Shown one piece after another: positions 49,256-61,400 of a stretch of DNA of 64,000 nt (the first letter of the stretch is position 1; each line of letters begins with the position of its first letter). This DNA is from Aquila chrysaetos chrysaetos (Eukaryota; Chordata; Aves; Accipitriformes; Accipitridae). The notes below the pieces were generated by a model. The model was not told where the DNA came from, made no database searches, and saw only the letters and a list, made by a program, of their open reading frames with translations. The position numbers and the translations under genes were made by a program. The DNA is taken from assembly GCF_900496995.4 (NCBI RefSeq), contig NC_044027.1, forward strand, positions 8,084,743 through 8,148,742, in the 5' to 3' direction.

Positions 49256-52200
49256 GCTCTTCAAACAGCTTTTATTAGTGGTTTTTTTTTTTTTGACCAT
49301 ACTACATTGTCAAGGAAAAAAAAATTACTTCACAGTGCCAGGCTGAGATGGGTGTTCTCCAATAGTTGTGGTCAAAATGGAAAAGAAAAAAACACAAAAA
49401 TCCAGCAGTGGCTTGTGCCAAGTGTCCATCCATACGCCAGCCAGGCTGGCAGAGCTCTGCCCAGGAAGGTACTGTACCCCTGCCTGCAGCACATGGGCTG
49501 CTGCAAGGGACACACACTACAATTACTCCTGCAAGCTCCAGAGCTGCTAAAAAATAAAAAAAGGACCAGACAGTGCTGTCCGTGCCAGATCTGCCTCTCC
49601 TCAGCTACGCGGCGAGGGAAGGGAAACACCGCAGCAAGTAAAAGCTGCTGTCACAGGGGCTCGCCTGCTGTGCCATACCCCTGCCATCCAGTACCCTTTT
49701 CCAACAGCAGCACAGCCATGGTGTCCTGACCTTTGCTCACAGCACAGACTCTCTGCAGGCAGGAAGGGTCCCGCCACCCCTCACCCACCTCCAAGAAGAG
49801 CTGAGGGGGCAGCAGCAGCAAGGCAGGGTGCAGGCAGCTGCCCAGCCCCACTCTGCTCTGCAGGGGGGCTGCTCCAGGTGGACACACACCCACTGACCGT
49901 CTGCCCTTGAGAAGAAATGGGCAGGCCCCTGCCTGCACCACAGCCCTCCTCTTTTCAGAGAGTCACAGCAGCCATGCCAGGTTTCCCAGCCCACCCTGCT
50001 GCAGCCGCCCTGCCTGACCGGCACCCTGGCTCACCCATGGCTGCTGTGCTGACCCTGGCTGCGCTGGCACAGGCTCCTGTCCCCCTCCTCCCGCTGAAAC
50101 AGCAGGCTGCCTCTGGCCACGGCCTTTGCACACAGGAGGTATGATACCCACACGGAGTCTTCAAAGGGGGGGGTCAAAGGTTGTCCCAGCACCCATCCAC
50201 AGGCAGGGAGAGACCCCGGGCCAGCAGAGCACCTTTGGGTGCAGGAGGTTCTGCTTGGGTCAGGGTCCAGCTCAGCTACCCACCAGCCTGCAGAAGGACA
50301 TCACGCACCGCCTGAGCTCCCCAGGCAGCAGTGGGGACACCCTGAACCACCCCAGGAGCAGGGGGACAGCCAGACCTTGCAGGGCTCCCTGGGCCGTGGC
50401 TGGGTCGCAGCTCCTCTCCACTGATGGCGTCCCGGGCACTGCCGGGGTGGCCGTGCCGGAGTGGAGGTGGAAGCAGACCACAGGCAGGGTGGGCTCTGCG
50501 TCCATCAGGCCAGAGCTGGGTGCCAGGCAGGGAGCTGCTGGTTCCTGCCCCCCAGAGGGGCTTCGGGCCTTCCTCCACCACAGCCTCATGTCCCCTGGGC
50601 CCGCCAACAGCAGCCACCGCTCCCTGCCAAGGATGATCCATGATGGCCACGAGCAAGAAGAGGGTGACCACTGTGCAGCCTCACTGCCCCCCTCCCAGCC
50701 TGAAGAGCAGCACAGGAGCTGGACAGGATCCTGGATTATTACTGCAAGGTAGGGTCAGCAGCCGGCTCCTGTGACCAACAAAACCTCTCCTAGGGCACAT
50801 CTGGATGCTGACACAGGTGCGGGAAGCACAGGCAGAGAAGGCAGCAAAGCCTTCAGAGTCCAGCCTAGCTAACTGCCCATCTAGTTACTCATGGCCACAA
50901 CAAAACAACTCCAGAGGGACCAGCCAGCCACAACACAGGGACATGGCAGCAGTTTCTTCTCCAGAGACCTTCTTGTGGGTGCTGAACACTTGCTGCCCAG
51001 AAGGGAGTGGCACCAGGAGCCCAGGGACAGAAAGGGGAAAGCAAATTTCACTCGGGGACTTCTTCAGCCACGCCAGGTCCTACCCATGTGGCTGCAGGCT
51101 CAATGAGGGGCCAAGCAGAGAAAGTGCTCCAGTGTGCAATGACCAGGAACCGGCAGGCATGCTGTTCCCAGAGCCAAGGGAAGGACAGGGTAAAGCTGCT
51201 GCTGGTGGGCAAGGCAGGCCCTCGGGGAGAGCAGGGACTGGCCAGCAGTTGCCCACTACACAGGTGGACAAGAGACACGCCATGTCCATCAGTGCCACAG
51301 CCAGAGAGGTGAGAGTGCCCATGCAGATAGATGGCGGCAGCATGGTCGCAGACAGTGGCAGAGCTGCAGCCATACCTGTTGGAGAGGGCCCTGGGAAAGC
51401 TGGTGCACCTGCGCTGCTGCGGTTGCCCTGTGATGGGGATGAAAGCCAGCTCAGGAACATCTGTGTGAGTAAAGATAGCTTCCAGCACCCCCACTGTCCA
51501 GCCCACCGCTGCTCAGGCACAGCCAGGCAGAGAATGGCAGGGTCTGGCTAAAAACCTGCCTGGGGCTCTCAGGGTTCAAGGGGCTGATATCCTGCACCGA
51601 GCCCTGCATCACGCTCCTCTCCCAGGACAGGACAGGCAGTCTCCAGGGGAGATTCACTTCTCTTTCGCTACGGGCATTGCTGGTTCTGTCCCATGCTCCC
51701 TCCCAGGCAGCAGGTACTGCCTGCCCCATCCTGTGCTCCCAGCACACTGCTCACAGCACAAACCACCCATCAAACACACAGCGAGGGCCAGGCTCAGGGC
51801 ACCGCTCCACTGCCTGCCACGCAGCTCGGCTCAGTGCTCCCCTCTGAAGACACCAATGGCATCAAAACAGTGGCAAACCAGTTCACATCTCTCTCACCCA
51901 GCTTGCACCAAGTCTGCCACACACCCTTCCCGTCCACCGAGGCACAGACCAGCCAGCAGCACAGAGCAATGGCACCCCTGCAGCACACAAAACTTCCAGG
52001 AACACGGAGATCTCTGAATCCTAGACGGCTGAGCCAAGCATCCACGTGACGTGGTGCTCAGGCAGGCCAAACCCTTGTTTTACTACAGAGCACTGCAGAT
52101 GTGCACTAAACTGGTAGAGCAGGAGCTGCACTGGTTTCCACTGGGAGCCCAGACAACGGCAGTTCAGACACCCAAGTCCCTGCAGGAGATCTTCTTGTAC

Positions 52201-52442
52201 CCCGCAGACTGTGAACGTCCACCCAAACCTCTTCTCAGGGAAGGTCTCTCTGACACCAGGGAAGAGGGTTCCCATCAGACACCTCATTTCCACTCAGAGT
52301 GAAGGTCCCTTTTTGGGAAAGGCTTTTCCCCTTCTGCTGTTTGCCCCCTCCTTGCTCCGAGACCTGCCTGAAGTGCAGCACAAGAGGGGGATGCCCCACT
52401 CGGGGCTGGCTCTGCATTCACTGCTCCCGGAGGTGAGGAGGG
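49256..52442 (-). other. TRAF2: TRAF2 3' UTR (inferred)
   Basis: Reading down from the TRAF2 stop, the first clear AATAAA on the minus strand is at 49,271-49,276, giving a 3' UTR near 3.2 kb. The interval has no other gene that I recognise. Open frames in it (for example 208 codons at 50126-50752 on the plus strand) lack domain features. Confidence 0.45.
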
Positions 52443-55400
52443 TTAGAGGCCTGTGAGATCAACGATGGCTTTAATAAAGATGGCATCATCACGCACGTAG
52501 GAGTTCTTGGCTTCCATCACAGAGACAGGGCAGAACAGCGGGCAGCCGCTGGCAATGTTCATTTCTGTGACGGGTCGCTGGAAGGAGGAGGATGTCACAT
52601 CAGGTCGGAAGGCATCGATGATATGTTCCCGGTTGTTCTGATCCAGGAGCATCAGGGTTACCTGTGGGGAAACATGAAAATATATGAGTGGCTGAATAGA
52701 AAGCACATGGAAACCCAGCCCAGTGACCTGCTCACTTGAAGCCTGTGAAACATGCAAGTACCAGTGCAACCATAGCCACATCACACACCTACAAATCTGA
52801 GAAATGCCTGTAAGCAGGGTCAGTGGAGAACGTCATCTCAGTGACATTCTGCAGAAACTTTCCCACATCCTGCCCTGTCACTGGAAACTTCTGTGTGGCG
52901 GCACAGGGCTGTCAGACTGACTCTGAACACCTACAACTGGCCAGCGTGGTGTTCACTCCCAACACCAATACCCCACACAGATATTTCATTAAGTTGCAGA
53001 GTTGCTGGCCCCTGCAAAAATAGGCGGCCCCTCTCTCTGCATCAGTACTTTGCCCGCTCAGCCTTGAAGTGTTCTGCAAATCTGCAACGTCTAGGAACAA
53101 CAATCTGAGCTTCTGACGCCAAGTGAGCATCAGCTGCACCCTGAGTACTGAGGCGATGACAACCTTCCTTCACCTCGAATTCACGTAGAGGCTCCGCTTG
53201 CTTTCCAAATAAGCTGCTTCTCTCTTTCCGCAGCCTCTGCCGTTTCGTGCCCCTGCCCTGTAGCACACTTGGTGCTTTCAGCACAACTGGGGAATCCCCG
53301 GGGTGGCCAACATATCAAAGCCCTTCCTTCTTCTGCTTGCTAAGTAGGCCAGACCAACAGTGTCTAGAAGCTCAAGGGGTTGCAAAACTAGAGGCACATT
53401 GCTGGGCGTAGCAGGCTTTGTCTTCGTCCTGTTTGCAGCTTGGATAGAGTTATTTTCTTTCTAGTAGCTGGTATAGTGTTATGTTTGGGTTTAGTATGAG
53501 AAGAATGTTGATAACACACTGATGTTTTCAGTTGTTGCTAAGTAGTGTTACTAAGTCAAGGATTTTTCAGCTTCTCATGCCCACCCAGCAAGAAGGCTGG
53601 AGGGGCACAAGAAGTTGGGAGGGGACACAGCCAGGACAGCTGACCCCAACTGGCCAAAGGGGTATTCCATACCATGTGATGTCATGCCCAGTATATAAAC
53701 TGGGGGGAGTTGGCCTGGGGATCCTGCTGCTCGGGAACTAACTGGGCATCGGTTGGCAAGTGGTGAGCAATTGCATTGTGCATCACTTGTTTTGTGTATT
53801 CCAATTCTTTTATTAGTATTATTGTCATTTTATTATTATTATTATCATCATCATCATCATTATTATTCTTTTCTTCCTTTCTGTCCTATTAAACTGTTCT
53901 TATCTCAACCCACAAGTTTTACTTTTCCCTGATTCTCTCCCCCATCCCACTGGGTGGGGGGGAAGTGAGTGAGCAGCTGTGTGGTGCTTAGCTGCTGGCT
54001 GGTGTTAAACCACGACAGTCCCAAACCTACCTTCTGGTTGAAGGGCCACCGCAGAAGCGCATCATTGGGTCCTTTCATCACCACAAAGAACAAGGAGAGA
54101 TGGGTCCCACGCCCGGTGCCATCCCCGTTCAGGTAAACGCGCAGACACATCTTGTAGCCATACTTGCTTGTGTAGAAAGCTATCAAAGAGTTGCAAAACA
54201 GACACAGTGAGCGTCAAACCCAGCAAAGCCTGGCACCAGCAAGTTCCTTTGAACTCTGAGGACTTTAAAGTTTGGATCCTGGAAGAAGCCAGGTCTAGGT
54301 CTTAAAATACCTGCACCGTGGACGTGGTCTGAAAAGCCACCAGGTACAAACAACAGTAAGATGCCATCTTAGAGTGGCCTAGAGACAGCCCAAGGTCAGG
54401 CAGTCACAAGCCCCTAGTCTAGCTGAGACGCAGAGCGCTGCAGCACAGAGCAGGGTTCCTGCCAGCCCCTCGGGCTCTCCCCACCTGCCACCACAGGCAC
54501 AAGCACCCCGGGCAGAGCCCAAAGCTGGAGCTCTGTCCAGGAGCTAGGCAATTCCCACTGCATCCCACCACAGACCCACCAGTTGTGCCACACATGACTG
54601 CTAAAGGAGCTGCAGTTCATGGCAGTAACGCTCACGAGTAGGAAGAAAACCAGCCCCAAAGAAACCTGACTGGGAGTAGACCATCCTCAGTACTCACTGC
54701 TCCCTCTTTGTAAGCTGGCTGCCTCTGATAGGGGCAGAGGCTCAAGCGAGCTTCAGTCTCTGGTTAGGAGCCCAGCTCCTCTGCATGGCGTGGGTATGGC
54801 TGGGTACAGGGATCTCAGGCTCGCTCCTTCTCCAGCAATTCTGGGAATGCCCGTGTTGTGATACCAGACCCACGCGGGGCCACAGAAATATGTCTCAGAA
54901 GGGGACTTGTGGCAAACCACCCTCTCACAGTAGCACAGAGCTGCGTGCCTCAGGTCTGGTGAGGCTCAGCAGCCTCAGGGCATGGGGCCAATAAGAAGTG
55001 GCATTTTACTGCAGGACTTGGTACACTTTTATGAACAGGCAGACTAGCACTAGTAGAGATACTGCACACTTCCATAGGGTGAGGAGGCAGAGATCAGGGC
55101 TTTGTCACCCGCTTCCCTCCCTGCACTCCCCAGCTCGTTTCCTCTAGTCCTTCCTCTCCACCTGCTTCACCCAAAGGCTTTCAGGGCAGATGTCACCCTC
55201 TGATAGACCAAGCAGCACATCCTCACAGCCTACCTGGGGCTTCTCAGCACTCCTGTAACCCTGTGAATGTAAAACCAGGTGGGGAACTAGAGGAAGGATG
55301 GCTGATCAAAGCAGTGGGAATACCCACGAAAAGGCACCAGACAGCCAGAATGCTAAACACCTTGTGCACCACGCTGCCAGCTCAAAGCAGTGAACCGGGC

Positions 55401-58400
55401 ATCCTGCTTCCCACCAGCCCGAGCAAAGGCGAAGTGCATCGGAAGCAAAGCAAGAGCCCAGCAAGCTGCCCACTGACATCCGATGGCCAGCAGCAGGTGG
55501 CTTTCCAGCAGGAGCTTTGCTTTGGACTGTCGTGGCTCATGCCCCTGATGAACCTTTCTTGTGAGGATTTGCCTTTTTGAACTCTTATGATTTTGCCTTT
55601 TGCAAAATCCTGTGGCAATCATTGTGCCCTCACAATGTGAGTGAGTGGTAACTCTACTTCCTTCTCTTTGTTTTAACAGTGATTTCATTTGGTATTTTCT
55701 CACCTTTACATTTAAATACAAACCAAACACTTATACTCATTTCCCCTTTTCATCCCATTCAGAACCTAGACTCCTCTCTTCCCAGCTGTCTCCTTCCCTG
55801 ACTGAACAGCACTAGTCTATTTGCTTCACTTTCTAAGATTAAAAAACCATCTCCAGAAGAAACATTTGTTTCTCAGCTGAGGCAGCACCAGGAATGAGGA
55901 TCTCTCATCTAAATGACACAAGGCCTTGTACTTTGCACTTAGAAGGGGAGGGGGGGAGGGGGGGAGGGGGGGGGAGCGGAAAATGTCCTGCCTTTTCCAG
56001 AAGCAGTCTTGGCATTAGGCAGAGGCAGCCCTCACCTTCCAATCCCTCCAGCCACATACAAGATTTTCATGAGCAGATTGCATAGACCAACCAGCAATGC
56101 AAAACACAGTCTGGTGGCCCGCAAAGTAGTTTTTCTTTTGATGAAACAGTTTATAAAAGCCCTAAGCCCTGCCTTTGCTGCCCTGCCACCACTGCCAAGA
56201 TGGAGACCGGCCAGCACGCAGCATAGAGGAGGAGGCACCAGTAACCATGAGCTGCAGTTCTGGGAGGAACTGTGTGTTCAGAGCACAGCCGAAAAAATGT
56301 CTGGATATATGAAGCCTCTTGCATTTAGAGAGGTTTCACCCCTTTCTCTCCCTTGGGCTGACTCTGATACTTATATCCCTCCACCAGCAGACTTGAATCT
56401 CCAACCCAGAAAAAACAAATCCCACGCCCCTGCAAGGACCCCAGGTTGCATCAGCCCATGGAGGGGCCTGAGGAGCCCCTGAGCTGAGGGTCCGTGGCCA
56501 GAGGACAGGAGTCAGCTCTGTCCAGCATCTCCCTCCAAACCGCAGCCTTTGGAGACATTCAGATCAAGCAGCTCTCAAGCATAGTTGTCCTGGTTTCAGT
56601 TGGGATAGCGTTACTAATTTTCTTCCTAGTAGCTGGTACAGTGTGTTTTGAGTTTAGTGTGAGAATGATGTTGATAACACACTGATGTTTTAGTTGTTGC
56701 TAAGTAGCGCTTATCCTAAGTTAAGGATTTTTCAGTTTCCCATGCTCTGCCAGCAAGCAGGTCCACAAACAAGAAGCTGGGAGGGAACATGGCCAGGACA
56801 GCTGACCCGAACTAGCCAAAGGGATATTCCATACCATACAACATCATGCTCAGTATATAAACTGGGGGGAGTTGGCCAGGAGGGGTGCATCGCTGCTCAG
56901 GCATCAGTCAGCAGGTGGTAAGCAATTGCATTGTGCATCACTTGTCTTTTCTTGGGTCTAATTTCTCTCTTTTTGTTATATTCCTTTTCATTACTATTAT
57001 TATTATAATTGTATTATTATTATTATATTTCTTTATTTTAGTTATTAAAATGTTCTTATCTCAACCCACAGGTTTTACTTTTTTTTTCCTTTCCAGTTCT
57101 CCTCCCCATCCCACTGGAAGCAGGGGAAGTGAGCGAGTGGCTGCGTGGTGCTCAGTTGCTGACTGGGGTTAAACCACAACAACAGTGCAGGAGATGTACA
57201 TTATGCAAGATTTAAGGTCCTCTAAGTCAAACAAAATAGATTTGAAGCAGACTTGTTGGCTTTGGGAAAAGGAAGGAAGTGTTGCCCTTCCCAAAGGGAA
57301 CACAGAGCAGGGGTTTTCCACGGCTGCTGTTGACTTTTAAAAGGAAATGCTAACTGCACGCGCACAGTTTCAGTAGCAGTTTAGTTCCCCTCAAGAAGAA
57401 GAATCCTTTTTTCTTTCAGTTTTTCAAGAGAAAAAGAACTCTGAACAGCTTTCATCCAGAAAACAGATTTAAAAATAGTTTTTAAAATTCAATTGCTTTT
57501 ATCTTGTGGCCCAGCCACAGTCTGCTTTTTCACAGCACCAGGAAGCAGGTGTAAGGTACATGCTCTAGGTTTGCATGCAGCTCTGGGCATTTTGAAAAAG
57601 CTCTCCAGCACACTTAGATCTAAGCAATTGCTGCTCAGGCAAACTCAAAACCCTCCTCCTCAACCATTCTGTTGTAAGGTAAGCTCCCTGCTGAGCCATG
57701 AAATGGTGTGAAGAGATGGTTTCATCTTACAGCTGCAACCCTGGGAAGTGCTTTCATAAGCAAACAAGCCATATCACAGTCTACTGCTCACTGTGAGATT
57801 TTCTTTTTTAAGAACAGGAGGAACAGCGCTGGGCTGGGGCAGTTCTGTGAGGAGAGCCCCTTCCTTTAACAGATATTCAAGCACTTCCCTAAGTATGGTT
57901 TGGGCTTTATTTAGACATTGTCTCTTGCACTGTCACGCTTTAGGCACTAAAATATATTTCTGGGGCTCTAATATATATTTCCTCCCTTCCTTAACCATTT
58001 TATTGCTGGTTTTATGGTCTCTGAGTATTTTACTTCTAACTAGAGGGTTATGCAGGGCTATTCTGGAGCTAAGAGGGTTGCATTCTCTATTATGAGAAAT
58101 TAAATAGGTCTTCTGCAATCAAAAAAGCACCTCTTTTAGCAGCAGGTTTTTTTAGCATTGGGCTAAATGAAAGTGGTTCAGGCTCCACAAGGAAATGGGG
58201 ACAGAACAGAAGTACATTCTGAATGGCCAGCATCTCCCCTGCTAAGGACACCACTACAAATCCCACACCCAATTGAGACACAAATGTTTTTGCAATTTTG
58301 CAAATTTGTGGGCAATAACCTGGAGAGAAGATCGCAGGAGAGCGGCCTGTTATCGCCTCCTGACGCTTTCTGGCAAATTCTGTTATCTTCCAGATGAAAA

Positions 58401-61400
58401 CACCATCGTAGGTGGAAGCTTCCATGTTGCGGATCTTTTCCTCCATCTCAGCCATGGCCAGATCTTTGAGCCCGATGCTCCTTTCCAGCTGCCGGACCTG
58501 CTCAGTGGGATACACGGTGCAGCCTGGTTAGAAACACGTACTACTGTGAGACCCAAGAAAGCCAGCAGACACCAGCATCCCCTTCAGGACAACTCTTTAG
58601 CGAGAGATGTTCTCAAGAATCGACAGGGGTCACGGGAAGGAGAAATTTAGCATCATAAGCCAATTCACTGAAGCTTCATTTTGAACCTGTCATTCTGGAG
58701 AAGATACATCGATACAACTCAGTACTTGAGCTGGAAACTTTCCCACAGTGAATGGAAAAGTCCTCCCAACGAGCAGCTCCATTATGTTAGCAGCACAAGA
58801 AGTGAGGATGAGGGGGGGAAAAACCCAACAAATCAGCATTGTGAGAAAACTAGACTGAGAAAAAGAAGAACCTACACCCAGCCAACAAGGTCTCCAGAGG
58901 GTTAATCACTGCTAGCTAACATAGGGTCACACGAGTTTTGGCGGCTCCCTTGCTGAGAAAGCACAGGTATGCTGCAAACTGCATAACTCCCAGCTGCCAA
59001 GACACACTGGCAGTGCTCAGCAGGGACTGTGCTGGAACATACTGGTGGGGGCAGCTTCTTCACACCTCCAGAGTGTGCTTGGCACAAGACGGTAGCACAG
59101 CATCAATGATTACACTTCTTTTGAAAGGTGTGGAAGGTGAGCAGCCCCACGGATTCAGAATGATCCAGTGAAATGCTGGGTGCTCTGTCTCTCGTTGGAA
59201 AACTTCACCTAGGAACAACATCTCGGTGTCTGCATAACTTGATTACTAACAGAGATCTGAATGCTTTACACCTGTCAGTTTAATTCCCATCTTTTCCAGG
59301 AAGCTTTTGAGGGTTGGGCACAGGCACAAAAATGATGTTTTAGTTCTGCCTTCGGATTTGTGGAGTTTCAGGGCTGGGCAGTGAAGCTTTGCTAGCTAAT
59401 AACATGGAAAGGAAACTGAAAAAAACTCTCTGCTCAAAGTGCTGGAAAGCCCAAGCCAGTGGTTACACACCTTGTTACTCAGTGTTTCGATTTTCTCCTG
59501 GTCTAGTCGATGTTGCCGACTGTAGGCTTCAGCTGTTAGAGACACTCTTTCCACCTCCCGATTCAGCACACAGACAATGTTCTCAAAGGTCACCGTTTTC
59601 CTCTCAAGGGCCTCACATCTCCCCAAGAGCTCCAGGGACCTGGAGAGCTCCGACTCCGAGCACAAAGAGTTTGCTGCCAGTAGTGGCGAGTTGTTCTGCG
59701 ATGAGGAAAGGGCAGGAAGGGCCTTTAGGTCTCCAGACCCAGCCTTGAGGCTGAGCACAAAACTCAGTAGCATGTAGAGATGCTCCGCCAAACACTTGCT
59801 TTCGTGTTCTAGTAGGTTTTCATTTTCCACCTACATGAAGAGAAATACATCCCCCATTCAGCAAGCTCAATCTACGCTGTCACCATCCACAGAACAAATT
59901 CCTCCTCTTGAGGTCACAACGTTAGCTTTAAATTATAAAGGGGAAAAACCAAAGAAAGACAGTTAAAAAACCTGTTTTGGGGGTGGGTGTGGGTTTTTTT
60001 GTTTTGTTTTAGAAATGCTGAAAATCACATACAATGACAGATGCTTAATGTTTCCCCAGCTGTACACACTGTCCTACTGTCTTCCTCCATTAGTTCCCAA
60101 AAGCGCTCTGTCAGATGTACTTAACAGCACCAAAGGACAAAGCCTCATGTAATCTCCCCAAGGAAGGATTTATATGAACATCACCAGTAGGAGCTGGGAC
60201 AACTAAGTTGCATGGAGAAATATGGCCTGGCCCCAGTTCTGTGCTTACAGCTGAAAGCAGTATAACCATGACAGTCTCAAAGCACTCAGGGTGTTCCTCC
60301 AGAAGGAGGAGGTTTCCTTCCACATTAAGTTCATCCTCTGGATACCCAAACTCTGGAGAGCAGATGATGTTAAGCTCCATTTGCAAAGGGTGTGAAACAC
60401 CACTTTGTTCAAATATCTGAACGCAAACATCTGTAACAGTTTGGGCAACAGCAGTTTGCAGGTTAACTCTAACACTGGAACTGAAAACAAGTCCCAAGAT
60501 AAACATCAACAGATGAGCCCTTACCACCTCAGCACATCCAACAACCTCGAATCTGCAAGGCACTTTAGATCTGCCACAGGTCTTCACATGGTCCCGAAAC
60601 TAGGAAGGAAGGCAGGCAATGTTAGATCTTATGTGTCCCCAGGAGCTCCCTTTCCATCTCACTGACATCTAGGAAACTGAAGATGATCTCAAGAATGCCC
60701 AAGCCATCACTAATCACTAGCTGCCAAAGTGTGTGGTTATACCTGGACACTGCCTACCATTAGGTATGACTTTCACTGTAATACAAATACAGCACTGACA
60801 CCTGGAAGGAAGTTTTATTTCTCTTTCTCTTGACAGCTAGGGGATCTCACTTCTTACCTGCATATGCAAGAAAGAAAAAACAACCAGCACAGGTACATAA
60901 TATGGATGCTGAGCAACAAGTTTCACTGAGGGCAGAGAAAGGAGAAGCATAAAGAACAACCCCTGTGAAACAACAAGCCATTTAATTTTGGGGACTTCAT
61001 GTAACCCTGGTCAGGACATGCCACAGCTTCGTATTTTTACTTCCAGCTAAGCATTATAAATCTGAGAACAAAAAGCTTCCAGGTGGTCCTGCCTGAGTAT
61101 TTATAGCAATTGCTGCAGGTCCACCTGTGAAGAGAAGATGCTCTGCTGGGTCCACCATCCCCTCGTTGGGGTGCTGAAGGATGCCGCAGCATCTCAGCCA
61201 CCTCCCGTCTGGCAGCTGCTCTGAAGAACCAAGGGCAACGGTGGATATTTCTACAGAGAAGTGCCACTAACCCCCCAGCTGCCAAAATGACTCGTTTGGG
61301 TTCCCACACAGTGCATGATTAATGCTAACAAGCACTGGCACATTATCATCTTGTTTTTGATATACCTCTCATCATCAGATATCAGTGGTCTGTTCTGAAC

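Noticed and set aside
53425-57181. Two similar LTRs as the two ends of one provirus
   Set aside because: A TRAF2 exon (54031-54179) lies between them and each has its own flanking duplication, so they are separate solo LTRs.
60249-60480. The same TRAF2 intronic stretch as an independent cassette exon
   Set aside because: If spliced in from the acceptor at 60,481, it meets a stop codon in the TRAF2 frame, and the upstream intron would be only 44 bp. The in-frame extension is the better reading.
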